Origin: Flavobacteriales bacterium | GTDB taxonomy: Bacteria > Bacteroidota > Bacteroidia > Flavobacteriales_F > PHOS-HE28 | Direction: 5' to 3' | Assembly (NCBI GenBank): GCA_024103275.1 | Contig: JAGFIV010000116.1 | Location: forward strand, 1 to 53,018 | Length of the DNA: 53,018 nt | Shown here: positions 27,374-36,991 of the stretch, one piece after another | Layout of the letters: each line of letters starts with the position of its first letter | How positions within the stretch are numbered: the first letter of the stretch is position 1 | Translations under genes and position numbers: made by a program | The notes under the pieces: model-generated | Database searches by the model: none | Told to the model about the DNA's origin: nothing | Seen by the model: only the letters and a program-made list of their open reading frames with translations

Positions 27374-28438
27374 ATGAACGGTAGCCCGATGCATACGGCG
27401 GTGGTGATCCTGAACTGGAACGGCCTGCCATGGCTGCAACGGTTCCTCCCGCAGCTGATCACGCACAGCGCCGCCCATGCCCGCATCATCGTGGCCGACA
27501 ACGGCAGCACCGACGGCTCGGTGGACTGGCTGAGGCAACACGCGCCAGCGGCCGAGGTGATCCAGCTGAAGGAAAACCTCGGCTTCGCCGGCGGGTACAA
27601 CGCCGCCCTGGAGCAGGTGCAAGCCAAGTACTTCCTGCTGGTGAACTCCGACGTGGAAGTGCCGCCCGGCTGGGTGACGGCCCTGGAGGCCCATTTGGAG
27701 GCACGGCCGGACATGGCCGCCTGCCAGCCCAAGATGCTCAGCTTTCACCACCGCACGCGGTTTGAGCACGCCGGGGCCGCCGGCGGGTTCATCGACCGCA
27801 ACGGCTATCCCTTCTGCCGGGGCCGCATCTTCGACATCACGGAGGAGGACCACGGCCAGTACGACGACGACCGGGACGTGTTCTGGGCCACCGGCGCCTG
27901 CCTGATGATCCGATCCGACGCGTTCCGCCAAGTGGGCGGGTTCGATGCCTCGCTCTTCGCCCACATGGAGGAGATCGACCTGTGCTGGAGCTTGCGGCGA
28001 AGGGGCTGGCGCATCGGATACACCAGTGCCACCGCCGTGTACCATGTGGGCGGCGGTGCCCTGGCCTACGGCGATCCGCGGAAGACCTTCCTGAACTTCC
28101 GCAACAGCCTGGCCGTGCTCACCAAGCAGCTCCACTCCCGGTGGATCTATTACCGCATCCTGCACCGCATCCTGCTGGACCTTTTCGCCAGCGCCAAATT
28201 CACGCTGGAAGGACACGGGGCGCATGCCCGGCAGGTGCTGCGCGCGCATGCCCATTTCCTGCGCTGGCTGCCCCACCTGCTGCGCGAACGCCGCAGGCTG
28301 CAACGCCTGGAGGAACGCCCCGACCTGACGGGCATGTACCACCGCAGCATCGCCTACGACCGCTACATACTGGGCTGGCGCAGGTTCACCCAGCTGGACC
28401 GGGCCGCCTTCGATCAGGCCAGGCGACGCAGCAAGTGA
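27374..28438 (+). CDS. Glycosyltransferase family 2 protein
   Basis: 354 residues, GT-A fold. Motifs: VVILNWNGLPWL at the N-terminus, IIVADNGSTDGSVDWL, ENLGFAGGYNAAL, and LLVNSDVEVPPGW, in which the Asp of NSDVE substitutes for a DxD metal site. The acceptor half has FWATGACLMIRSDAFRQVGGFD and HMEEIDLCWSLRRRGW. This pattern is that of WcaA/rhamnosyltransferase-like enzymes that build surface glycans from nucleotide sugars. The C-terminal ~90 residues are basic and amphipathic, likely membrane-associated. ATG 27374 follows a -7-like box; ATG 27389 is an alternative. Its 3' end overlaps aroQ (opposite strand) by 25 bp. Confidence 0.9.
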   Translation: MNGSPMHTAVVILNWNGLPWLQRFLPQLITHSAAHARIIVADNGSTDGSVDWLRQHAPAAEVIQLKENLGFAGGYNAALEQVQAKYFLLVNSDVEVPPGWVTALEAHLEARPDMAACQPKMLSFHHRTRFEHAGAAGGFIDRNGYPFCRGRIFDITEEDHGQYDDDRDVFWATGACLMIRSDAFRQVGGFDASLFAHMEEIDLCWSLRRRGWRIGYTSATAVYHVGGGALAYGDPRKTFLNFRNSLAVLTKQLHSRWIYYRILHRILLDLFASAKFTLEGHGAHARQVLRAHAHFLRWLPHLLRERRRLQRLEERPDLTGMYHRSIAYDRYILGWRRFTQLDRAAFDQARRRSK

Positions 28439-28839
28439 TCCACCGCCAAACGGTAGCCGTCCAACCCCAGGCCCGTGATCACCCCGGCGCAGTGCATCCC
28501 CGTGAGCGAATGGCGGCGGAACTCCTCGCGTGCGTGGATGTTGCTGATGTGTACCTCCACCACCGGCACCTTCAACAGGGCCAGCGCATCGCGGATGGCC
28601 ACGCTGGTGTGCGAATAGCCCGCCGCATTCAGCACCACCCCGTCGCTACCCGCCCCGGCCTTGCGCAGGGCCTCGATCAATTCGCCCTCGTGGTTGCTTT
28701 GGGCGCAGGTGATGGTGTGCGCGGGAAACACCCCTTGCAGTTCGCGCAGGTATTCCGGGAAGGACCGGGTGCCGTACAGTTCCGGTTCCCGAGTGCCCAA
28801 CAGGTCGAGGTTCGGGCCATTGATGATCTGGATGTGCAT
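28414..28839 (-). CDS. aroQ: Type II 3-dehydroquinate dehydratase
   Basis: 141 residues, the usual size. It dehydrates 3-dehydroquinate to 3-dehydroshikimate (shikimate pathway). Motifs: IINGPNLDLLGTREPELYG containing the catalytic Arg/Tyr loop, QSNHEGELIEAL, LNAAGYSHTSVAIRDAL, and VEVHISNIHAREEFRRHS with the catalytic His. The start at ATG 28839 matches the family N-terminus MHIQIINGPN. It is divergent from the tyrosine recombinase gene (65 bp apart), and its end overlaps the convergent glycosyltransferase gene by 25 bp. A CACTTTTG box lies 9 nt upstream (28849-28856). Confidence 0.96.
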   Translation of the reverse strand: MHIQIINGPNLDLLGTREPELYGTRSFPEYLRELQGVFPAHTITCAQSNHEGELIEALRKAGAGSDGVVLNAAGYSHTSVAIRDALALLKVPVVEVHISNIHAREEFRRHSLTGMHCAGVITGLGLDGYRLAVDHLLRRLA

Positions 28840-28892
28840 GGCGTTGCGCAAAAGTGGTGATTCCCTTCCGTCGGGCCAGCACGGGGGGCGGC

Positions 28893-28900
28893 CAACTTTG
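28893..28900 (+). promoter_or_regulatory. -7-like box CAACTTTG
   Basis: One mismatch to TAnnTTTG, 4 nt before ATG 28905. Confidence 0.35.
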
Positions 28901-28904
28901 TGCC

Positions 28905-29816
28905 ATGCAATGGACCGAGGCCCTGAACGACTTCCACGCCTACCTGCGGATGGAGCGCGGCCTGGGCCCGCGCACGGTGGAGGCCTACCTGCGCGACGTG
29001 GGGAAGCTCCACACCTTTGCCGCCGGCCTGTCACCGGCCATCGCGCCGGACGCCATGGGCCTGGAAGACCTGCAGGGCTTCATCTCGCAACAGGTGAGGA
29101 AAGGGCTGAAGCCCTCCAGCCAGGCGCGGCTGCTGAGCGCCATCCGCTCGTTTTACAAGAGCCTGATGGTGGAGCGGCAGATCACCAGCGACCCCACCGA
29201 GCTGCTGGAAAGCCCGCGCATCGGACGGCACCTGCCCGACTTTTTGCACGTGGAGGAGATCGATGCCATGGTGCAGGCCATCGACATGGCCAGGCCCCTG
29301 GCGCACAGGGACCGGGCCATGCTGGAGACCTTGTATGGATGCGGCCTGCGGGTGAGCGAGCTGTGCGGGCTGCGGATCAGCCGGCTGCATTTCGATGAGG
29401 GGTTCGTGCGGGTGATCGGCAAGGGGGACAAGGAGCGGCTGGTGCCCATCAGCCCCGAGGCCATGAAGCAGATCGGCATCTACCGCGACGGGGAGCGCGT
29501 GCACCTGCCGGTGCAACGGCAGGCGGAGGATATCCTCTTCCTCAATGCCCGCGGGTCGGGGCTTTCACGCGTGGCGGTCTTCAAGCTGGTGAAGGCCCTG
29601 GCCGAAAAGGCGGGCATCCGCAAGACCATCAGCCCGCACACCTTCCGGCATTCCTTCGCCACGCACCTGGTGGAGGGTGGCGCCGACCTGCGTGCCGTGC
29701 AGGAGATGCTCGGCCATGCCAGCATCACCACCACGGAGATCTACACGCACCTGGACCGCGAGTACCTGCGCAGCAACATCATGCGCTTTCACCCGCGCGC
29801 CAACGCCCACGGCTAA
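28905..29816 (+). CDS. xerD: XerC/XerD-type tyrosine recombinase
   Basis: 303 residues, the length of the chromosomal dimer-resolution recombinases. The N-terminal SAM-like core-binding domain spans ~1-95 (FHAYLRMERGLGPRTVEAYLRDV). The catalytic set is complete: Arg149 (GCGLRVSELCGL), Lys173/176 (IGKGDKER), His245 and Arg248 (HTFRHSFATHL), His271 (LGHASITTTEIY) and Tyr280. It resolves chromosome dimers at dif with FtsK. No phage or transposon genes surround it, supporting a housekeeping role. XerC versus XerD is not certain from sequence alone. The stop overlaps that of the M1 peptidase gene by 4 nt. Confidence 0.93.
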   Translation: MQWTEALNDFHAYLRMERGLGPRTVEAYLRDVGKLHTFAAGLSPAIAPDAMGLEDLQGFISQQVRKGLKPSSQARLLSAIRSFYKSLMVERQITSDPTELLESPRIGRHLPDFLHVEEIDAMVQAIDMARPLAHRDRAMLETLYGCGLRVSELCGLRISRLHFDEGFVRVIGKGDKERLVPISPEAMKQIGIYRDGERVHLPVQRQAEDILFLNARGSGLSRVAVFKLVKALAEKAGIRKTISPHTFRHSFATHLVEGGADLRAVQEMLGHASITTTEIYTHLDREYLRSNIMRFHPRANAHG

Positions 29817-32251
29817 CGCGACACCACAAAGGCCGTCCCTGCGGTCCACGGGCCGCCCGCCGAACGGGCCCGGAGCAGGTAGCTGCCAGGCACCAGGGCG
29901 GAAACGTCCATCTCCAGCACCCCATCGGCCGCCGGCGTGCGCACGGCATGCAGCGCCATGGCACCCTGCACGGTGTACACGGCGAGTTCCACGGGGCCGC
30001 TCCCCGCCCATCCGCCGACGGCGATGCGGTCCGAGGCCGGCACCGGCCATACCTGGAGCGCCTGCGCTCCGGCATCGGACTGCTCCCCCACGCCGGTGAG
30101 GATGCCTTTGCCAAAGGCGTACTGCCCTTTCCGCAACACGTTGATGTCGATCGTCCCGCTTCCGTTGACCAGCACACCGGCATTCACCGTCTGGTCGGCA
30201 TACACTTCCCAGGGGTCGGTGGCCTTCTCCCGGTACAGCAGGAGGACCCCGGCCTCATTGGTGCCCAGCATGTCGTGGTCCAACGCGCCCACCTGCAAGG
30301 CCGCATAGGCCAACCGGCCGGTCATCGCCGACCCTTCCGGCCACACGCCGTCCACGATCCAATAGTGGTCCGGGGAGATCTCGGCGATGCCCTGGCTGAG
30401 GTCCTGCTCCGGGGCCGCCCATATATGCTCCACGCGTACCAGTGCCGAGTCCGGCACATCCACGGACTGCAGCCGGAAATCAACGAGCGGCAAGATGGGC
30501 GTAACGGTCTCGCCCGGCCCGATCACACGCTCCCAGTCCATGCGTGCCTGGTTCAGGCGGTTGCGCCCGTTCAGCACCACCATCACCGGTTCAAAGGCAC
30601 AGGACAAGGACAGGGATGCAAATTCGCCGCCCACCATCCTGAAGTAGTCCTGCCGTTGCCTGTCCGCACCCACCAGGGTGATGTCCAACGGCACGGCCGT
30701 GTGGAATCCCGTGGTGCCACGGAGCTTTTGCTTCAGCAACAGGTCCACGTCCCATAGCCCGCCGTTGGGCTGCGCCTGCATGCCCCAAGGCACCCACACG
30801 GAGAAGCCGGGTGCGAACACCTGGTCGGTGAAGAAGGGATGCAGGTCGTGGCCGGTGGCGGTCTCCAAGGCATCGCGGAAGCCTGCGGCATCGAGCGTGC
30901 CGTAGGCGTGGTCCACCTGCACTTGGTGCATGCCCTGGCGGAACAGCGTGTCGCCGAGGTAACCCCGCAGGTTGTGCATCACCGAGGCCCCCTTGTAGTA
31001 GGTATGGATGCCGTAGATGTAGGGGTCCGGCATGGGCGACAGCGCCTGGAAGCCCCCGTCCTGCACATGGGCCTGGCGCAGCACGTACAGCTGGTTGTTC
31101 TTCACCGCGTTGTCGTAGGCCGTGCGCCCGCCTATCCATTCCTCGATCAGGTGGGCGCTGTACTCGGCCGGCCCCTCCTTCAGCCACATGTCCTGCTGCG
31201 TCCGCGGGGTGACCATGTTGCCCCACCAATGATGCCCCAGTTCGTGCGTGAGCAGCTTGCGGTTCTGGGCCTGCGTCTGGGTGGGCATGAAATCGGGGTA
31301 GGCGATGTTGGTGGGGATCTCCAGGGCGCCATCGGTGGTGAGCACATAGCCCACGCGGCCCCAGGCGTAAGGCCCGTACCAATGCTCGCAGGCATCGATG
31401 GCGGCGCCCACGTCCACCATCTTGCCCGCCATGGCCGCCAGGCTGTTGGGCTTGGCCGTCAGCCGCACGGGCACCTCGCCGTAGGCCCCCATGTGCACAT
31501 AGTTGCTGTCGCGGTATTCGGCCGCCGCGATGGCGGACAGGTGCGTGGTGATCGGCTGGGCCATGCGGAACGTGCGCACCACGGTATCGCCGCCCAATTG
31601 CACCTCGCCGAGGAAGTCACCCTGGCAATGCGCCCGGAACAGGCCCCTGCTCATCACATGGTAGGTGTACGTGGCCCGCTCCACGAAAGAGTCGAAACAG
31701 GGGTACCACACCTTGCCGAAGTTGGGCGGTATGGTGGTGAGCCCGATGCCCAGGTTGTAGATGTACCCGCTTTGGAAATAGAAGCCGCCCCAATCGGGGT
31801 CGCGGCGCGGGTGGCCATGGTAGTGCACCGTCAGCGTGTCGGGCTGCCCCACCACCGGCGCCTCCGCGAAATCCACGCGCAGCACCTCGCCGTCATACGC
31901 GAAGGACAAGGGCCCGTCCGCCGTGGTGACCGAGTCCACCTCCAGGTCCCACAGTTCGAAGCGGATGAAGGCCTGGTCCGCCATCAGGGCGCTGTAGGCG
32001 ATGGTGGTGGCCGCCTTGATCTGTTGCCCGGTGTAGTCGGTGATGTCGATGGCAATGTCATAGTCCAGGATGTCGAACGTGTCGCTGCGCGCGATGACCT
32101 GATCGATCAGTTCGCGCTGCTGCGCCGTGGGCACGGGCGGCGCCGACGGGTGGTTGCGGAAATAGTGGCAGCCGTATTGAAAGGGTTGGGCGGCCAGCTC
32201 AACGGCCAGGATCAACAAGGCAGCGGGCAGCAGGGTGCGCAGGAGGGGCAT
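29813..32251 (-). CDS. Secreted M1 family zinc metallopeptidase with T9SS sorting domain
   Basis: 812 residues from ATG 32251 (signal peptide MPLLRTLLPAALLILAVELAAQ). The M1 site is intact: His336-Glu337-x-x-His340 in THELGHHWWGN, and Glu359 exactly 18 residues after the second His (WLKEGPAEY). The exopeptidase GAMEN motif is replaced by GALEIPT (~309-315), a variant that may change N-terminal recognition. A proline-rich linker and beta domains follow, and the last ~85 residues (LQVWPVPASDRIAVGGW to VPGSYLLRA...AFVVSR) are a type A T9SS sorting domain. It probably digests peptides extracellularly. A TAGCTTCG box lies 26 nt upstream. Confidence 0.93.
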   Translation of the reverse strand: MPLLRTLLPAALLILAVELAAQPFQYGCHYFRNHPSAPPVPTAQQRELIDQVIARSDTFDILDYDIAIDITDYTGQQIKAATTIAYSALMADQAFIRFELWDLEVDSVTTADGPLSFAYDGEVLRVDFAEAPVVGQPDTLTVHYHGHPRRDPDWGGFYFQSGYIYNLGIGLTTIPPNFGKVWYPCFDSFVERATYTYHVMSRGLFRAHCQGDFLGEVQLGGDTVVRTFRMAQPITTHLSAIAAAEYRDSNYVHMGAYGEVPVRLTAKPNSLAAMAGKMVDVGAAIDACEHWYGPYAWGRVGYVLTTDGALEIPTNIAYPDFMPTQTQAQNRKLLTHELGHHWWGNMVTPRTQQDMWLKEGPAEYSAHLIEEWIGGRTAYDNAVKNNQLYVLRQAHVQDGGFQALSPMPDPYIYGIHTYYKGASVMHNLRGYLGDTLFRQGMHQVQVDHAYGTLDAAGFRDALETATGHDLHPFFTDQVFAPGFSVWVPWGMQAQPNGGLWDVDLLLKQKLRGTTGFHTAVPLDITLVGADRQRQDYFRMVGGEFASLSLSCAFEPVMVVLNGRNRLNQARMDWERVIGPGETVTPILPLVDFRLQSVDVPDSALVRVEHIWAAPEQDLSQGIAEISPDHYWIVDGVWPEGSAMTGRLAYAALQVGALDHDMLGTNEAGVLLLYREKATDPWEVYADQTVNAGVLVNGSGTIDINVLRKGQYAFGKGILTGVGEQSDAGAQALQVWPVPASDRIAVGGWAGSGPVELAVYTVQGAMALHAVRTPAADGVLEMDVSALVPGSYLLRARSAGGPWTAGTAFVVSR

Positions 32252-32277
32252 GGGGGCATGGAATTGGACCAAGGCAC

Positions 32278-32285
32278 CGAAGCTA
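32278..32285 (-). promoter_or_regulatory. -7 box TAGCTTCG
   Basis: One mismatch to TAnnTTTG, 26 nt before ATG 32251 of the M1 peptidase. Confidence 0.35.
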
Positions 32286-32718
32286 CGCGATACCCTGGGA
32301 AACCGATGCGAGGCCGCAGTTCCCCGTCGTCCGGACATCTACCCGGGTCATGCGGCGGAATTTCCACCACGGCCCGAAATCCATGCGGCGGCATGCGTTC
32401 CACTGGCTTTCCTTTCATCAGCATGGCTTGGGCCATTACTCCTGAACGAAGCCCTTGCAGCCTTTGCGCTTTCGACCCCCGGAACGAACCCTGCTGCATG
32501 ATCCGTGCACGAAGAACCACCAACACGCGCGGTGCGTTGCCCGGCCCGTCCTTCCCGGCACGTGCAGACCGCAACCTGTACGCCGGGTTTGATCATGGCC
32601 CTCATCCTGCACCAGTGGCGTGCTTGGCGGCTGCCTTCACCTCACGGCCGTACAGGGCTTTTGCCCAGGGAAATGCTATCTTCAGCCAAAATCCAACCCA
32701 TTACGCATCCTTACCATC
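32286..32718. other. Non-coding stretch
   Basis: About 430 bp between the divergent M1 peptidase and zinc-ribbon genes. Frames here show no family resemblance. A 10-bp word CATGCGGCGG occurs twice about 40 bp apart near 32350-32390. Nothing else was seen. Confidence 0.35.
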
Positions 32719-32997
32719 ATGACCTGCCCCGAGTGCGAAGCCAAGAACAAGACCTCAACCGTTTACCAGCGGAGCAGCACCCGCACGGACATGGGGTTCA
32801 AGGCATCGGCGCCGGGTCCCGGCGGACCCCATTTGCACGACCCCAACATCATCACGGAGGCCTTCGAATGCACCAACGGCCACCGGTTCAAGCGCGAAAG
32901 CCGCATCCCTTGCCCCAAGTGCGAATACGGCCATGAGGAACCGGTGATCACCATCCTGACGCCCAGGACCAAGTTCCAACCCGGCGTGACGGAGTAG
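32719..32997 (+). CDS. Small zinc-ribbon protein
   Basis: 92 residues. Metal-binding candidates are Cys3-x2-Cys6 (MTCPECEAKN), Cys51 with His55 (FECTNGHRF) and Cys65-x2-Cys68 (CPKCEYG), so at least one zinc ribbon is plausible. The middle (~20-40) is polar. Such small proteins are often nucleic-acid-binding or scaffold proteins, but I do not recognise a named family. The start at ATG 32719 places the first CxxC directly after the initiator, typical of this class; the frame stays open to 32620 with less plausible sequence. Confidence 0.75.
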   Translation: MTCPECEAKNKTSTVYQRSSTRTDMGFKASAPGPGGPHLHDPNIITEAFECTNGHRFKRESRIPCPKCEYGHEEPVITILTPRTKFQPGVTE

Positions 32998-33007
32998 GCC
33001 GGGCACC

Positions 33008-33026
33008 GGGTTGTCAACAGCCCTTT
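33008..33026 (+). terminator. Weak intrinsic terminator candidate
   Basis: Stem GGGTTG with CAGCCC (one G-U pair) around a TCAA loop, then TTTAAAAAATT, just after the zinc-ribbon gene. The T-tract is only three bases, so efficiency is doubtful. Confidence 0.35.
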
Positions 33027-33160
33027 AAAAAATTATGACGGCACCGGGGGCGTAAGCGTGCAGATCCGCCGGATTGAATACCGATATTTGTGGAAGGCTA
33101 TTGGCCACCAAGCTCCAAGCCCTGGAAGGCATGGTCCCAACGATGGCGGTAACGCACGGG

Positions 33161-36100
33161 ATGAAGTCACGCAAACCATCCATTCGGATCGGGGCGATCG
33201 GCTTGCTCCTTTCCTTTTTCGGTTCGGTGCAGTTTGCCGCGGCCCAAGTGACGATCTTCTCGGAAAACATGGGGACCCCCCCGGGAAACACCGGGGTGAA
33301 CGCATACACAGGTTGGCAGAACGGGGCGCCCATTACTTTTTCCACCACGGCGACGACGGATGTGCGAACGACCAATGCCTCCAGTGGGTATGGCGGCGCC
33401 TCGGGCGGCGGCAACGTGTACATGGGAACGGCAAGCGGCAATTTCAAGGACTTCCTGATCTCCGGGATCAATACAAGCGGCTACACGGGCCTGACTTTGA
33501 GCTTCGGGATCAGGCGGGATGCGAACCCCGCCAACTCCTTGGTGGTTGAGGTGAGCGCGGACGGCATTACGTGGGGCGCACTCTCCTTCCTTGAACCACC
33601 ATCCCTCAACACGTGGGCGATGGCCACTGCATCGGGTACGATCCCTGCCACGGCCAACCTGCGGATCCGCTTCCAAAAGAACACCGCAGCGGCCTATCGC
33701 CTGGACGATATCAAGGTGGAGGGCACGGTTTCGGGCCCCATCGTGAACTTCAATGCGGCCACCAGCAGCCATAACGAAAGCGCCGGGGCCGTGGCGGTGA
33801 GCGTGGCCATCAGCCCGCCGCCGTCGGCCGCAGGCACCATCAGCTTCACCATCACCGGCGGGACGGCCACCTACGGCGTGGACTACACCACCACCCCGGC
33901 GGCCGTGGCCAATGTGGTCACGGTGAACGTGCCCATCGGTGCCACCAGCGCCAGCTTCAATGTGAACATCGTGGATGATGCGCTGAATGAAGCGGATGAG
34001 ACCATCACCTTCAGCATCACCGGGGTGACCGGCGGGCTGAACATCGGCGGCGCCACCACGCACGTCCTTACGATCGTGGACAATGACAACACGCCCACCG
34101 TGGAGTTTGGCACGTTGAGCGTGAGTGCCTTGGAGGGGGCGGGGGGGCAATCCTTCGCGATCACGTTCACCACTCCACATCCCGCAGGATTCACATTGAC
34201 CATTCAAGTAACCGGGACAGCGACCTACGGTGCCGGGAATGACTTCACCACGGCCCCTGCGGCAAGCGGAGGGATCATGACGCTCGGTCCATTCAGCGGC
34301 GCATCCACAGGCACCACCATCACGGCCACCCCGCTCCTGGACGGCCTGGCGGAACCCACTGAAGAGGTCATCTTCACGATCATTTCCGTCAGTGACCCAA
34401 GCTTTGTCATCGGCCCCAACAACAGCGCCACGCTGCATATCGGCGATATCGACTCCCCCCCTGCCCTGTTCAATCCCGGCGACCTGGTGGTGGTGGGCGT
34501 GAACGCCAATGAACAGGCATGTGGCGGCGGCACCGGCGAGGACCGGATCAGCTTCTTCTGCTTCAAGGAGATCACCTTCGGCACGGAGATCATCCTGACG
34601 GACAATGGTTATGAGCGGTGCCATCCGGGGCAATGGGGCAACGGCGAGGGCACCGTACGCATGAAGCGCACCGGGCCGGCGATCCCCGCCGGGCAGGTGA
34701 TCACCTTCAAGATCAGCAACACAACGGGGCCGTCGAACGTGGTCTCGCTTGCGCCGGACGCCGCTTGGAGTTGTACGAACATCAATCCCATTGGGGCGGC
34801 ACTGAACATGAACAACGGGGGCGATCAGCTCTTCTTCATGCAAGGAGGGACATGGACCCCGGGAACCGGCGGCAACAACGATGCCACCTATGACGGGACG
34901 GTACTGTATGCCTTCAGTACCAATCCCAGCCCACCATGGACGGCGATCTGCCCCACACCTTCCGGTGGCACGCAACAGAGCAACCTGCCGCCGGGCGTGG
35001 AATGCTTCAGCACGGCGCCAACGATGGTTTCCGACTTCAACAAATACGTCGGACCGATCACCGCCGCCTCGCAGCGCGACTGGATCATCCGGCTGGACAA
35101 CCTAGCCAACTGGAACTCTTACGGCAGCTGCAGCATATACAACAGCACTGGCTACAACTGGTTGTCCGCGCCGATCATGCCGATCCTCCCCGGGGGGATG
35201 ACGCACGGACTGTGGCGCGGGGCCGTCAACCAGGACTGGTTCGAGTGCAAGAACTGGGATGATGCACGTATCCCGGACGCAAGCACGGACGTGGCGATCA
35301 ATGAGACGGCGATCAGGCACTGCATCGTGGGGCAAGCCGGGGGCCTGAACCCGGGGGGTACGGCATCCTGTGCCTCCTTGCTGCTCAACGGCACCGTGGT
35401 CAGGAACCTCACCGTAGACGTGGGCAGCACGTTGAATGTCGGTGGGCGGTTGCTGATCGACAACTACGACACGGGCAATGCAGGGATCTTGACCGCGCTG
35501 GTGCAATCCAATGGCACGATCAATGCGGACTCGGTGCGGATCAAGGGATATGACAACACGGTGAAGGCCTCGCTGCAAGCCAGTGCCGATGGAAGCCGGA
35601 TCAATGTGGGCGGCGACCTCCAGATCGACCCCGGGGGGCGGCTCCACCTGCAAGGCAGCGCGGCGCTGTTCGGGGGCACCTTGGAGCTGGGCGGCGACTT
35701 CATCAACAAGAATGATGAAACCTTCTTCGCGGACATGTACAGCCAGGTGATCCTGGACGGAAGCGGCGACCAGTACATCCGGAACAGCAATGCCAACGAG
35801 TATTTCCACAACCTGCGGTTGAGCAAGCCGGGCGGCGACGTGTACCTGACCGCCCCCATCACCCTGCGGAATGAACTCGACCTCACCCAAGGGCGCCTGT
35901 TCACCACCGCCACCGAACTGCCCACGCTCAGCAACACCGGGGCCGTGGTGAATGCCAGCGACGCCAGTTTCGTGCACGGGCCGTTCAGGAAGGTCGGCAA
36001 CACCGACTTCACCTTCCCCATCGGCAAGGAAAACAGCTACCGGCCTGCCTCACTTTCCGGGATCACGGGAGGAGGATCCGTGGCCTTCACCGCCGAGTAT

Positions 36101-36970
36101 TTCCACCACCCCGGCCCCGGCGGCGGCGTACCCGGCAACCCGCTGGGCCTGGCCCATGATGCCACCTTGCACCACGTGAGCGACTGCGAGCACTGGCAGA
36201 TCGACCGCAGCAATGGAAGCCCCAACGCCTTCGTGACCCTGAGCTGGCGCAACCCGGAAAGCTGCGTGGTGACCCTGCCCGCCGACATGCGCGTGGCGTA
36301 CTGGGACGGATCCCAGTGGACGGACCGCGGCGGCACCCCGATCACGGGGAACAATTCGGCGGGTACCGTTACCACGGCCAACGTGCAGAGCAGCTTCGTG
36401 CAGCCGGCCAACTACTGGACCTTGGCTTCCTTGAGCAACGAGAACCCGCTGCCCATTGAACTCCTTTCGTTCACCGCGCAGGCCCAGGGGACCTTGGTGG
36501 ACCTGGAATGGAGCACGGCCTCCGAGAAAAACAACGACTACTTCACCGTGGAGCGCAGCGCCGACGCGGTGGCGTTCGAGCCGGTGTTGCGCGTGGCCGG
36601 GGCCGGCAACAGCCAGCAATTGCTGCAGTACCGCGACGCGGACCGCGACCCGATGACCGGGCTGAGCTACTACCGGTTGCGGCAAACCGATTATGACGGC
36701 ACCAGCCAAGTGAGCGATGCCGTGCCGGTGTTCTTCAGCCGTGCGGCGGACATGACGGTGCTCTACGGCACCGATGCCCTGTACCTGCAACACGGCTTTG
36801 CCCGGGGAAGCCGGCTGGACATCCTGGACCCCGTCGGGAGACTGGTGCGCAGCACGGCCATTGACCACGCCGGCCTGATGCAGTTGCCCCTGGAGGGCTT
36901 GGCACACGGGTCTTACCTGCTCCGCCTCACGGACGGCCGCCACGTGGCCACCACCCGACTGGCCTACTAG
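33161..36970 (+). CDS. Giant secreted Calx-beta protein with T9SS sorting domain
   Basis: 1269 residues; signal peptide ends near residue 29 (GSVQFAAAQ). Order: an N-terminal jelly-roll-like domain (~30-190), two Calx-beta domains (~194-305 and ~308-430, marked by GTATYGVDYTT, EADETITFSI, TVEFGTLSV, LAEPTEEVIFTI), a Cys-rich lamin-tail-like domain (~435-600), then a long beta-helix/autotransporter-like passenger (NLTVDVGSTLNVGGRLLIDNYD...GGDLQIDPGGRLHLQGS) and a fibronectin-like piece (IELLSFTAQAQGTLVDLEWSTASEKNNDYF). It ends in a T9SS type A domain (GSRLDILDPVGRLVRS, GSYLLRLTDGRHVATTRLAY). Probably a calcium-dependent surface adhesin. ATG 33161 was chosen for the signal peptide; upstream in-frame ATGs exist. 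Confidence 0.9.
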   Translation: MKSRKPSIRIGAIGLLLSFFGSVQFAAAQVTIFSENMGTPPGNTGVNAYTGWQNGAPITFSTTATTDVRTTNASSGYGGASGGGNVYMGTASGNFKDFLISGINTSGYTGLTLSFGIRRDANPANSLVVEVSADGITWGALSFLEPPSLNTWAMATASGTIPATANLRIRFQKNTAAAYRLDDIKVEGTVSGPIVNFNAATSSHNESAGAVAVSVAISPPPSAAGTISFTITGGTATYGVDYTTTPAAVANVVTVNVPIGATSASFNVNIVDDALNEADETITFSITGVTGGLNIGGATTHVLTIVDNDNTPTVEFGTLSVSALEGAGGQSFAITFTTPHPAGFTLTIQVTGTATYGAGNDFTTAPAASGGIMTLGPFSGASTGTTITATPLLDGLAEPTEEVIFTIISVSDPSFVIGPNNSATLHIGDIDSPPALFNPGDLVVVGVNANEQACGGGTGEDRISFFCFKEITFGTEIILTDNGYERCHPGQWGNGEGTVRMKRTGPAIPAGQVITFKISNTTGPSNVVSLAPDAAWSCTNINPIGAALNMNNGGDQLFFMQGGTWTPGTGGNNDATYDGTVLYAFSTNPSPPWTAICPTPSGGTQQSNLPPGVECFSTAPTMVSDFNKYVGPITAASQRDWIIRLDNLANWNSYGSCSIYNSTGYNWLSAPIMPILPGGMTHGLWRGAVNQDWFECKNWDDARIPDASTDVAINETAIRHCIVGQAGGLNPGGTASCASLLLNGTVVRNLTVDVGSTLNVGGRLLIDNYDTGNAGILTALVQSNGTINADSVRIKGYDNTVKASLQASADGSRINVGGDLQIDPGGRLHLQGSAALFGGTLELGGDFINKNDETFFADMYSQVILDGSGDQYIRNSNANEYFHNLRLSKPGGDVYLTAPITLRNELDLTQGRLFTTATELPTLSNTGAVVNASDASFVHGPFRKVGNTDFTFPIGKENSYRPASLSGITGGGSVAFTAEYFHHPGPGGGVPGNPLGLAHDATLHHVSDCEHWQIDRSNGSPNAFVTLSWRNPESCVVTLPADMRVAYWDGSQWTDRGGTPITGNNSAGTVTTANVQSSFVQPANYWTLASLSNENPLPIELLSFTAQAQGTLVDLEWSTASEKNNDYFTVERSADAVAFEPVLRVAGAGNSQQLLQYRDADRDPMTGLSYYRLRQTDYDGTSQVSDAVPVFFSRAADMTVLYGTDALYLQHGFARGSRLDILDPVGRLVRSTAIDHAGLMQLPLEGLAHGSYLLRLTDGRHVATTRLAY

Positions 36971-36991
36971 GAAGGGACCGGCGCGCAAGGA